From positions 2,275,501 to 2,339,500 of the forward strand of contig JAJHZJ010000009.1 in assembly GCA_023548195.1 (NCBI GenBank): 64,000 nucleotides of DNA, written 5' to 3'. The notes below the pieces were generated by a model. That model searched no databases. It was given only the letters and a program-made list of their open reading frames with translations, and was not told the origin of the DNA. The DNA is from Bettongia penicillata ogilbyi (taxonomy: Eukaryota; Chordata; Mammalia; Diprotodontia; Potoroidae). This document shows positions 54,595-63,504 of the stretch, in pieces. Positions within the stretch are counted from its first letter, which is position 1, and each line of letters starts with the position of its first letter. The translations under genes and the position numbers were made by a program.

Positions 54595-54970
54595 TAACTG
54601 CTAAATCCAATTAAGTTTTTCTCACCCCTCATATTTTTTGATCTCTTTGCAACATTTGACACTATTTACCTCCTCCTCCTCCTCCTCCTCCTTCTCTTTT
54701 TCCTCCTCTGCCTGGATAATCTCTTTTCCTCTGTCTTCTGGTTTCCTTGTTGTTCTCATCCCACCTAGGCTACCACTCCTCTGCAGTCTTCTTTGTTAAT
54801 TCATCATCTATTTACCATGCCCTGAATATGGGTGTCCTTCAGCATTCTGCTGTGGGAGCATCTCTCTCTCTCTCTCCTCTCCTCGGTGATTTCATCACGT
54901 TCCAAGACTCGATGCAGACAGATGATTCTCAGATCTGAACATTCATTTTTAATCTCTCCACTGAACTGCA
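54595..54970 (+). mobile_element. L2 LINE ORF2 region, plus strand
   Basis: CATTTGACACTATTTACC, a TCC repeat (54668-54693), GCCCTGAATATGGGTGTCC, CTCGGTGATTTCATCACG, ATGCAGACAGATGATTCTCAG. It corresponds to the same part of L2 as 47100-47440. Confidence 0.7.
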
Positions 54971-54974
54971 GCCT

Positions 54975-55245
54975 CTATTCATTCATTCAAGAGGCACCCA
55001 CAATGTGCCAGGTGCTATGCTAGAAGCTATGCTAAAGCAACCAAAGCAAAAACAGACCCTGTCCTCAAGAAACTTACATTTTACTGTGAAGGAAAAAAAT
55101 GTGCACCCAGATATATGTAAAGTAGACACAAAAGGAATATGAAGGAGAGGCCCCTTAAAGATAGGAGTGGGGAGAATGGATCAGGAAAGGCCTGGTAGAA
55201 GAGATGGCATTTTAGAAGAGCTTAGAAAGAAGCTAAGAATTCTAA
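54975..55245 (-). mobile_element. L2 LINE 3' end, minus strand
   Basis: ATTCATTCATTCAAGAGGC, CACAATGTGCCAGGTGCTATGC, CCTGTCCTCAAGAAACTTACATTTTACTG, GGATCAGGAAAGGCCTGG. Confidence 0.85.
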
Positions 55246-55254
55246 ATTTACATC

Positions 55255-55420
55255 GTAATATCTTCCCCCCATTGCTCCCTATTCTGTGGGGCCAACCAGA
55301 GTAAGTCTAATGCCTCTTCCATCTTACAGCCCCATACTTGAAAGTAGTTATTTCCCCCTGAATCTTGTATTAACCATTACTTTTTCCTAGTTCTCTTATA
55401 AAATTCAGATCCCTCATGGA
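55255..55420 (-). mobile_element. CR1/L3-type fragment, minus strand
   Basis: TTACAGCCCCATACTTGAAAGTAG and CCCCCTGAATCTTGTATTAACC match the reversed CR1/L3 segment that normally precedes TTCCTTCAACC. Confidence 0.5.
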
Positions 55421-56000
55421 AGAAAGATGAAGGGAAACTCAGTTGGGTGAATAAATGTGATTAGATCACTTTTCTCTTTGACAAAAGTGACTTAAGTGTA
55501 AGGAGAAAAGGAATCCTTGCATACCCTTGAATCAGAGCTCTCTTCGTTCTGAGGTTCTAAAAGTCCCAGTTCATAACCCACAAAAAAAGTTTCATCCTCT
55601 GCTCAAATACTCATCCAATGGTCCCTGGCAAGGGAGAGAGACCTCTGGGTGATTTCCTAGTAGGTCCATAACCATAAGAGGGCATTGGTGGATAATGTCT
55701 GATTCCCAGAATGCCCAAACCCCACCTGGAAGCCCCCTTTATCTAGGCGCCCTGTTACTTCCATGTTTCTCTGTCCCATCACTGTTTCTGGAACACCCAT
55801 TAGCAAAAAATGCATTCAATCCAGCCTTGGCCCTCAAATACTAGCTAGAAGAGAGAAAACCTGGTGGAAACTTGTGGGACTTCCCTTCAAGCAGAAAGCA
55901 GTAGGGGAATTTATTATCTCAGTCACTGTGGTAACTGCTGACACACTGTTTTCACAGAATCACTGACTGGAAGGGACCTTAGAAGTCACCTAATTTTAAT
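55421..56000. other. Mostly unique sequence
   Basis: No gene. 55958-55995 (AATCACTGACTGGAAGGGACCTTAGAAGTCACC) is a short CR1/L3-like end next to the integrase fragment. The 67-codon frame at 55763-55966 is unsupported. Confidence 0.35.
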
Positions 56001-56165
56001 TGTGTCCTTTAGAGTTCTGTTAAACCTCTCCGCTAGCTCATCAGTCTAGAGGTGGGCGCCTGGTAGTTTCTAACCCTTGATCCCACAATTCCAGAAATTC
56101 TGACAGCATGTTAGAATTATAGCCTGACAGTGTCTCATGCGGGCTTCCCAGAGGTAGAGAAACTT
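56001..56165 (-). pseudogene. Ty3/gypsy-type integrase core fragment
   Basis: The minus strand encodes, in one frame at 56045-56001, TDELAERFNRTLKDT, matching the conserved block around the HPQTDG...ERFNRTLK motif of Ty3/gypsy-like integrases. In the same frame just upstream are A-H-L-stop before T-D and C-G-I-K further on. A second frame (56078-56150) gives G-S-P-H-E-T-L-S and S-E-F-L-E-L-W, like the segment before it. So it is a frameshifted, stop-bearing fossil of roughly 50 codons. No long terminal repeats or other domains are seen nearby. A retroviral integrase is less likely because of the wording of the motif. Confidence 0.65.
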
Positions 56166-56294
56166 TTACAATCCAAGACAAGTAGGAGGACATGAGAACC
56201 CCTGGAGACCAGCTGTCTTGGGAACAAGACTACTGGGGCCAGTCCTCAGAACAGAGTTGTAGAACTGAGATGTTAGAAAAATGCTAGGGAGTGA

Positions 56295-56475
56295 CAAGGG
56301 CACAAGATTTAAATACAGAAAACCTGGCTTTTAATCAGTGCTCTACTAAAATTCTCCTGGGTGACCTTGGACAAGTCAGTTTCTCTCTTTGGACCTCAGT
56401 TTCCTCACTTATAAAATAACGGGGTTGGGTTAGATGACTATAAGATTCCTTGTTGTTCTAAATCTATGATGTCTA
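56295..56475 (+). mobile_element. MIR3-type SINE
   Basis: GGGTGACCTTGGACAAGTCAG, GGACCTCAGTTTCCTCACTTATAAAATAACGGGG. Confidence 0.75.
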
Positions 56476-56554
56476 AATTTCCTTATGACTTAAAATCTTA
56501 TGGTTCTGTCTGGTCTAAGATATTTATTCCCTCACGTAAAACTCATAGGAATGG

Positions 56555-56760
56555 TCCATAGATTTAAGACTAAAAAGCGTCTCAAAGATCGTCTAGTTCA
56601 ACTGTTCTCTGCTCCTCTCCCTATTTTACAGATAAAGAAACTGAGCCCCAGAGAAATTAATCAACTTTGCCCAAGAGGTAGTAAATAGAGTTGGGATATG
56701 AACCTAGTTCCCCTGATTCTAACTTCAGAGCTGTTTCCACCATGCCACACTGGCTGGCTG
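56555..56760 (-). mobile_element. CORE-SINE with CR1/L3-like end
   Basis: TCTCAAAGATCGTCTAGTTCAAC, TATTTTACAGATAAAGAAACTGAGCCCC, CAGAGCTGTTTCCACCATGCC. Confidence 0.75.
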
Positions 56761-57179
56761 GCATGAGAGTCCGAGGAAGTCAGCAGGCCCTGACTTCACT
56801 TTTTTGCTAAGAGTAGTAGGCTCTGGTCAACCATCCTGCCTAGCAGGAGGTTTGTGGGAAGGCAATGTTAAATGGAAAGTGTTAAAGACTTGACAGCTTT
56901 GGGGCTTTCAAACCTAACTTGGCCTCTATGTTCGAGTGACCTTTGGAGGAATCTAGCTTCCCAGATTGAAGATGAGAGTCTATTTTTAACTTCCTGTAAT
57001 TTGTATCTATATTTAAACTCAAAGGACTACTGGGAGCACTTTCTTAAACCACAAGTATGTTATGAAGCATTGATCTTCAAAGATCACTGACCCCAGGCTG
57101 TTTTGTGGGGATGCTGAGAAGGTAAACTTCCAGTCTTTGAAGGCTTTGCAGTCTGGCAGCCTATTCTGGGCCAAGGAAC
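56761..57179. other. No recognised feature
   Basis: Unique-looking. The 72-codon frame at 56872-57090 has no recognised domain. Confidence 0.35.
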
Positions 57180-57350
57180 AATACCACACTAAAAATCCAG
57201 AGACCTGGGCTCTAGTGAAGACTCATCTGCTTGCTTCCTGCTTCGGACAAGCTACTCCCCCATATAAGACAGTATCCTCATCCATAAAATGAGGGTTCTA
57301 GTCTACATGCTTTCTTCCAGTCCAGCTCTGACATTCACACAGCTAGGGAA
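57180..57350 (+). mobile_element. MIR3-type SINE
   Basis: AATCCAGAGACCTGGGCTCTAG, GTATCCTCATCCATAAAATGAGGG, TCTTCCAGTCCAGCTCTGAC. Confidence 0.7.
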
Positions 57351-57489
57351 ACAAATGGTCAACCTGTTTGTTTCAAGAAATCAGTTGAGAACTTTAAAGA
57401 TTTTAAAGTAAGTCTTATTAACTTTTAACTCTATATTTAGACTGTATTAAGTTTTGTGGATGTGAAAAATTTGAGATACATTTTCAACT

Positions 57490-57885
57490 TTTCATTAACC
57501 TATCAATAAACATTGATTAAACATTTATTAAGTACTTCCTATGTGCCCCATACTGTACTAAACACGGAGGCATTGTACATTGGTTTTAAAAGAGGAGGAG
57601 TGCTTTGACACACCAAAGTAGCTGTCGCAAACTCAGTGCTCTAAAATGGGAGCTCTTTGCTTCTAATAATAACTTGTGTTTTCTAAATCTTAAGCAGCAT
57701 CTATTTCCTTAACATCTCTCACATCTGTCCTCTTCTCTCCACTTACACAGCACTCGACTGATCAACAAACATTCCTTAAAGACCTACTATGTCCATTAAC
57801 GAACATTAATTTAGAAAGACCTACTGTGTGTCAGGCTCTCTGCTAGGCACTGGACATGCAAGCATAAATTGAAACAGTCTTATTT
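57490..57885 (-). mobile_element. L2 LINE 3' ends, two minus-strand pieces
   Basis: 57505-57575 (AAACATTTATTAAGTACTTCCTATGTGCC) and 57765-57885 (AACAAACATTCCTTAAAGACC, TGTGTGTCAGGCTCTCTGC). The stretch 57580-57764 between them is unrecognised. Confidence 0.75.
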
Positions 57886-57889
57886 CAGG

Positions 57890-58480
57890 CCTCTTATGAC
57901 CTCTCACCTGGTCTAAGCTGCCTAATTGATCTCTGTCTCAAGTCTCTCCCTAGAGCTCCCAAAATGATTTTCCAAAGCCACACGTCTGACCATGTCCCTC
58001 TCCTACTCAATAAATTCCAGTAGCTCCTTATTACCTTTAGAATTAAATATAAAATTCTTCAGTTTGGTATATAAAACTCTTTAAAATCTACTCCCTGCTT
58101 TTCTAGCTTTATTACATACATATTACTCCTCCTTAAGTACACTATGGTTCAACTAAACTGGCTTTCTTACAATTCCTCATATACAACATGCCATTTTCTG
58201 CACCACCATGCCCCTCCATGTCTGGACTGTACTCTCTCCTCATCTCCAGGGCTTAGAATCTCTAGTTCCTTTCCTGGCTCAACTTAAATGCTACCTTTTA
58301 CAGAAAGCCTTTCCTGCTCCCCCATTGCTAGTACTTCCTTCACCCCAAATCAACTTGTATCTACATTGTATATCTCCATATTGTCTCCCTAGATGGATTA
58401 TGAGCCCCTTAGTACTAAGACAGGTTTTGCTTTTCTCTTTGTATCTCTAGAAACTAGCAGAATCCCTGGCACAGAGTAAT
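57890..58480 (+). mobile_element. L2 LINE 3' region, plus strand
   Basis: CTAATTGATCTCTGTCTCAAG, CACGTCTGACCATGTCCC, CAGTAGCTCCTTATTACC, AACTTAAATGCTACCTTTTACAGAAAGCC, GGATTATGAGCCCCTTAG, GAATCCCTGGCACAGAG. Well ordered over 590 bp. Confidence 0.88.
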
Positions 58481-58739
58481 AGGGATAGGGACTGGATTTG
58501 TGATTTCACTGGAGTAGAGAATTCCCAGGTGAGCAAACTACCTTTTATCAAGGCAGGCACATATTTTCTCTGTAGCAGAGTGACATCACAAGATGACACT
58601 ACTATGATGTATCAGAATTAAGACCGACCTCAAGTTATCCTGCCTTCAAGAATGAGTCTCTATCCATGATATCACCCCATAGTGCTTAATTGATTCTTAC
58701 TAATTAACATAAATTTGCCTTAAGTCATTATCATGGACA

Positions 58740-59090
58740 TTCATAAAGTTCTTAATATTTTGTGAAGAATATATATGATCTCATCTAACTTTCATAACCC
58801 ACCTATGAAGTAAATATACAAGTGCCCCCATTTTATAGATGAGGAAAAACTAAGAGATCACACAACTTTGTTGTTTGTCCTCTGTTCTCAAAGAGGACCA
58901 TGACATCAGAAAACTGACGCCATAACTTGCAAGTGAACTGGATTTAAGTGAGGGAGGGCTGTACAAAGTCACCAGCCTCACTTTCTTCTCCAGAGTTATC
59001 TTGATCCAGTGACCAGATGTAGATCAGGATGGTGGGGGTGTCCCCCTCTCACAGCTGGTAAACATCAGAGGCAGTATTTGAACCTAGCAC
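58740..59090 (-). mobile_element. MIR-type SINE split by a tail-B SINE (58868-59032)
   Basis: MIR halves: CATTTTATAGATGAGG..GATCACACAAC (to 58866) and CTCACAGCTGGTAAACATCAGAGGC (from 59046). Between them TTTGTCCTCTGTTCTCAAAG, AGGACCATGACATC, GTCACCAGCCTCAC and a missing tRNA-like head. Confidence 0.8.
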
Positions 59091-59164
59091 CAAAAGCAAC
59101 CCTACAAGGCAGGTACAATGACACTCAGAGAGGCTCCCTCTTTGCCTCTAAACTAAATGACCCC

Positions 59165-59362
59165 AAATTGTCAATATTCCTTTTTTCCTAGTTCACTTTA
59201 TCATGGTAAATGCAGTAATGCATTATTCTACAAGGATAAATATCCCCACTTCATAAAAGAGGAAACGATGAGAGGCCATGTGATCTGCCTCTGGACACAG
59301 CCTAATGGTCTCTCATTCCAAATCCAATGTTCTTTTCACATCATGCCACCTCCTCCAATGCC
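59165..59362 (-). mobile_element. MIR-type SINE, diverged
   Basis: CCCCACTTCATAAAAGAGGAAACGATGAG, CCAATGTTCTTTTCACATCATGCCACC. Confidence 0.55.
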
Positions 59363-59559
59363 CTCAGAGTATCACTCAATGCCTTATTGACTCTTGTTTT
59401 GTACACAATTTGAACAAACTTGGATATCTGATTTCCAAGACACAAGCAGATTGGAAGCAGTAAATTAGGAGTGGAGAGTCCATTGGCTGACAACAATGAG
59501 AAGAGTAACGCTCTATTCTCATTTATGTCTGTGGGATTCCTCTGATGTTGATGACCCCC

Positions 59560-59730
59560 ATCATAGGATCATAGAAATGACCTTAGAGGGCCATCTAGTT
59601 CAACCCCCACATTTTACAGGTGAGGAAATCAAGGCTGAGAGATGTTAATTACTTTGCATAGAGATTTGAACACAGGTCTTCCTTGGCTCCAAGCCCAACA
59701 CTCTGCCTGTTGTACCTCCTAGCTTTCATG
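59560..59730 (-). mobile_element. CORE-SINE with CR1/L3-like end
   Basis: CATAGGATCATAGAAATGACC, GGGCCATCTAGTTCAACCCCC, TTTTACAGGTGAGGAAATCAAGGC. Confidence 0.8.
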
Positions 59731-59884
59731 AACAATTCTCATATGAAGCCAAAAGAGCACTGGTTTAGAGGGTGGGGGAAGAGGGATAACAGAAGTTTGA
59801 GGACATTAGATTTAAGGGAAAATAACCCCACACACTAAATAATTTCTTAGACATCCCTTACCGTAGACATCAAGATTTATAATC

Positions 59885-60120
59885 AGGAATTGTGATGTGG
59901 CAGATAGAATATTAATGAGGAATTAGGAAGATCTGGTTTTGAATCCTGCCCATTACATATTCTAACTGTATGACCCTGGGCAAGGCACTTACCCCTGTTT
60001 GCCTGAATTTCCTCATCTGCAAAAATGATCTGGAGAAAGAAATGGCAAACCGTTCTAGTATCTTTGTCAAGAAAATCCCCACAAAGAGTCAAACATGACT
60101 GAAATGACAGCATGACAATA
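59885..60120 (+). mobile_element. Tail-A SINE, plus strand, decayed head
   Basis: GTATGACCCTGGGCAAGGC, GATCTGGAGAAAGAAATGGC, TCTAGTATCTTTGTCAAG, AAAGAGTCAAACATGACTG. Confidence 0.88.
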
Positions 60121-60145
60121 AAATCCTTTGTTTACTAAGGTAGAG

Positions 60146-60147
<2 letters not shown>

Positions 60148-60178
<31 letters not shown>
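60148..60178. repeat. (TG)n microsatellite
   Basis: Fifteen uninterrupted TG units. Confidence 0.9.
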
Positions 60179-60319
60179 GGAATATACATGTGATACATTT
60201 GAAGTAGATTTCCATCCAAAAGGGTTAATTTTTTTTTCTTAAAGTTTTAGTCCTTAGAGTGAAAAATCTTTGATACCTGGAGAATTCACTTGTATGGAGC
60301 ATCTCATTTCCTGATGATG

Positions 60320-60600
60320 CTGGATAAATGAGGCATTACTGTAATGATAAATAGCCATCATTATTCATTCGGTCATTCGGATCTGTCATTGCTTAACAGC
60401 ATACAAGCACGGCTCCGCCAAACACCAGCACCGACAGTTATCTTCATATTGTTCCCTTCTCCATACAAACAGCTGGATGATCGGCTCATCCTGTGGAGTT
60501 TTCAGGCCATTTGTGGTCATTATTCATGAACAATAAATTCACCACTTATTGTTTGGAATAAAGCACTCTATTATTAACTGTGTCTATTGAATTCCTCTTA
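60320..60600. other. Unique island, strong candidate for a conserved non-coding element
   Basis: Repeat-free, with TAATGATAAATAGCC, GTCATTATTCATGAAC and AACAATAAATTC (homeodomain/POU/SOX-like words) and higher CpG than nearby repeats. An open frame of 61 codons (60344-60529) crosses it but shows no domain. Confidence 0.45.
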
Positions 60601-60609
60601 TGTTGAGGA

Positions 60610-60815
60610 GAGCTTTCATAGGATCAGAGAAGTGACTTTAGAGGGCAACTCAATTCCACCACCTCATTTTACAGATAAGGAAATTGAGTCTGAGAGAGAT
60701 TAATTTCCTTGCAGAGGGTCACAAAACTAATAAGTATCAGAGGCAGGATTTGAAAACAGGTCTTCTGGCTCCCTCCAAGAGATCTTTCTGCTATGCCAGG
60801 CAGTCAGTTCTCATG
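60610..60815 (-). mobile_element. CORE-SINE with CR1/L3-like end
   Basis: CATAGGATCAGAGAAGTGAC, CATTTTACAGATAAGGAAATTGAG, AAACTAATAAGTATCAGAGGCAGG. Resembles the copy at 59560-59730, including the flank CTATTGAATTCCTCTTATGTTGAGGAG versus GTGGGATTCCTCTGATGTTGATG. Confidence 0.75.
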
Positions 60816-60904
60816 TTAGGTAACAAGACGTAAGAAGTGGATAGAGTATTGAAGTGAGGTGGAGGGAGGAAGGGAGTTTAAGCAATTGGAGCTCCAATCG
60901 CAAA

Positions 60905-61143
60905 TATTGAGGTGCCTCAGTGGATAGAGTTTGGAGTCAGAAAGACTTGTCTTCCTGAGTTCACATTCAGCCTAAGATATTTACTAGCTGTGTGACCCTG
61001 GGCAAGTCACTTAACCCCATTGACATCAGTTTCTTCATCTGCAAAAATGAGCTGGAGGACATGGCAAACCGTTCCAGTATCTTTACCAAGAAAACCCCAA
61101 AATGAGATCATGAAGGATAGGACGTGACTGACCAAGAACTATA
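60905..61143 (+). mobile_element. Tail-A SINE, plus strand
   Basis: GGTGCCTCAGTGGATAGAG, AGCTGTGTGACCCTGGGC, AACCGTTCCAGTATCTTTACC, CCCAAAATGAGATCATGAAGG. Confidence 0.9.
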
Positions 61144-61300
61144 GAGCTGTTTGACCTTGGGCAAGTCAATTAATATTTCTAAGGCTTGAATTTATTTTCC
61201 TTCTCTGTAAAATAAGAGTCACAGTGCTTGACTTATTGCAAAGATTAAATGAAACAAAGGTTGTAAAAGTCTTTGAAAAGTATGGAAAGGCATATAATTA
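61144..61300 (+). mobile_element. MIR-type SINE
   Basis: TTTGACCTTGGGCAAGTCAAT, CTCTGTAAAATAAGAGTC, GATTAAATGAAACAAAGG. Confidence 0.7.
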
Positions 61301-61464
61301 TACGGGATTATAATTATCAGGCAGCAGAAATCTCCTGGGCTTGTATTACACAAGTTGCAGAACTCCTTAGAAAGCTGCATGATAAAAAGCATTTCAGAGC
61401 TGTTGTGAGTACTGGTAGAATTCTTGATAATCCATTCTTACCATCCCAGTAGCTTTCTAAACCA

Positions 61465-61620
61465 AAATGCCCCTCACCAGTTACCACTCCCTTTTTTTTT
61501 GTTTTGTGTGTGGTCTCTCATTAGGATGCAAACTCCATTGCGTTTTTATATCTGTATTCCCAGATCTTGGTACATAGTAGGGATTTACTGAATGCTGTTT
61601 CATTCATTCATTCAAAAGGT
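61465..61620 (+). mobile_element. L2 LINE 3' end, plus strand
   Basis: TCTCTCATTAGGATGCAAACTCC, TTCCCAGATCTTGGTACATAGTAGG, and ATTCATTCATTC at the end. Confidence 0.8.
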
Positions 61621-61979
61621 ATAATTTTCAGAAAACCTGAAGACCTCAGTGGTTCCCAAATTTGAATTTCATCCCTCTAACTTCATGCTTTGATTTGGTG
61701 AAAATGCAAATATTCGTAAGAAGCAGAACATATTTTAAGCTGTTCTCAGTCACTAACACCTTCTGGTGAATGAAAATCTGAGAATAGGTTTTAGTGAGGG
61801 GCAAGGGTAAGTAACATGAGGACAGTGGGCTGCATGAGAGAAGAGGGAAAAGGGGAAAGAGGAGTAAGATAAAGCAGAAGGTATCATCAAGATTGTGGGG
61901 GGGATAAGGAATGCAGGCAGGGAGAGCTTTGAGAGCTAAAAACAAACTTCAAGAACTTCCCCATTTTGCCCAGACTAGA
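61621..61979. other. No recognised feature
   Basis: Unique-looking. The 99-aa minus-strand frame at 61646-61945 lies in A/G-rich DNA and has no recognised domain. Confidence 0.35.
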
Positions 61980-62700
61980 GTATGACTGCAGGAGAAAGAA
62001 AATTATGGATGTTTAGGAACTGAGCCTTCCAGGTCACTTGTGGCTGGAAGACAGGGTCAGCTGCTCAGCTGAAGACAGCATTCGTCTGCATTTTCTCAGT
62101 GCCACCCTCATGCCAAAGCCCAGCTTGTGAAGGAGGCCCCTGGCTTCTCACAGCACAGCCCCCCATCCGAAATCACCCATGCCAATTAAAAAAAGAACTC
62201 AGCAGCGCCTGTGATGCTGTATGGGGCGTGTTGAATGGCAGTCCCAGCTCCTGTCTGTAATGTAAGGCAGTCATGTATAATACAACGAGGCTCCTGAAAC
62301 ACTTCAGAGCATCAACCATCTGGTCCTCCGTGATGTACTCCAGGCTTTGACTAATTTTTAATGCAGGTTTTTATGATGGATCTGTACATCACCGTTAGCT
62401 TTCCTGGAGGAAGAGAGTGAGGCTCTTTGAATTAAACTGACTGATGATGAATTTGTCTCTTGCTTTAATTACTTTCTGTACATTAAAGGTGTAGTGGACC
62501 AGAGTAGGTCAAGGCTTTGTGGGCCCGATCTCTTCCCCTATCTGCTTCCCCTAGAGTGGAGGCCCAAGAGCCCCCACTATTCCCCTCTGACTGGGGACTC
62601 CAGAGGAGGGGTGTCAGGGGAGCCAGACTTCAGAGCTTGGGAGAGTCTCCCCATATCTCTGGCAAATGAGCAGGTTTCCTGAGGTTAATTAGCTCTGGTT
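61980..62700. other. Unique island with candidate conserved element
   Basis: The longest repeat-free stretch with sharp, non-decayed looking text (for example GCATTCGTCTGC, GTTTTTATGATGGATCTGTACATCACC, GCTTTAATTACTTTCTGTACATTAAAGG). A 65-codon minus-strand open frame is annotated separately. It may be an enhancer, a non-coding RNA exon or a coding exon. Confidence 0.5.
62173..62370 (-). other. 65-codon open frame without clear start (candidate exon)
   Basis: The minus strand is open from after a TAA (62373-62371) to a TGA at 62175-62173. It includes S-L-E-Y-I-T-E-D-Q-M-V-D-A-L-K-C-F and later H-Y-R-Q-E-L-G-L-P-F-N-T-P, with balanced amino-acid use and no low complexity. The only early Met is at codon 18. 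A splice acceptor ending TTAG lies inside (near 62351) but its pyrimidine tract is poor. I do not recognise the protein. It could be chance in GC-balanced DNA. Confidence 0.25.
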
Positions 62701-63165
62701 ATTCCCGTCCCTGGAAATCTTGCCCAGCCCATATGGCTGGGCTTGGAGAGGATGGAAGGAGTGTGACAAGTGAGGGAGCTTTTGTTCCTGCCCGTTTAAG
62801 CCAGAGCTGACATTTCAAAATGACTGCAAAGGAAAAGAAGACTTCGATTTTTTTCTCATTCCCCAAATGGCTATGTTCCCCTTGCAGTAGTACCAGCAAC
62901 AACATTTCCTCTCTCTAAAAAACAGATGAAAACAAGAACACTGACCCTAAGTATAAGCAGAGTAGGTGGCTCCCCATGTGAAAGAATTTCAGCTGTGTCA
63001 AAAAGCCACCTGTACCTCCCTGCACCAAAATATTGCCCTCAAAGTCCTCTTGTCACATTTACCTGAAATTCCATTTGTAGAAAAGCCAGGCCTTTGACTT
63101 CTGTTCCCTAGAGCCTAGAGCACCAACCAAAACTTGACCATTTTATGGGAGCTGGCTTATTGCCT
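62701..63165. other. No recognised feature
   Basis: Unique-looking, without a supportable coding frame. Confidence 0.35.
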
Positions 63166-63169
63166 CTAT

Positions 63170-63372
63170 CTACTATTACTCATAGAGTCATAGAGTTAGA
63201 TCAAGATAGGACCTTAGGAGTCATCTAGACCAACTTGTTCATTTTACATGTGGGGAAACTGAGATCAAGAGAAGTAAAGTTATCTACCCAAGATCCTTCA
63301 TGTAATAAGTAACAGAGCAAAGGTTCAAACTCAGGTTCTTATGGTCCTTTCTGCAAGAGTATTGACCTGACA
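63170..63372 (-). mobile_element. CORE-SINE with CR1/L3-like end
   Basis: CATAGAGTCATAGAGTTAG, GGACCTTAGGAGTCATCTAGACCAAC, TTTTACATGTGGGGAAACTGAG. Confidence 0.8.
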
Positions 63373-63504
63373 CTTGTTACCATAATTCAGGAGGGAAACA
63401 TCAAAAATATACCCAGAAGCATAAGGGTCTAAAAGGTGAAAAAGAAGGAACAATCCTAAAGCTTAGACTGTGAGTGGACAAGGTCTTTTATGTGTGAAAT
63501 TTTA

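Noticed and set aside
61647..61660. CAGTGGTTCCCAAA as a hAT (Charlie/MER5) terminal repeat
   Set aside because: It resembles the hAT terminus, but I found no matching inverted end or 8-bp target duplication nearby.
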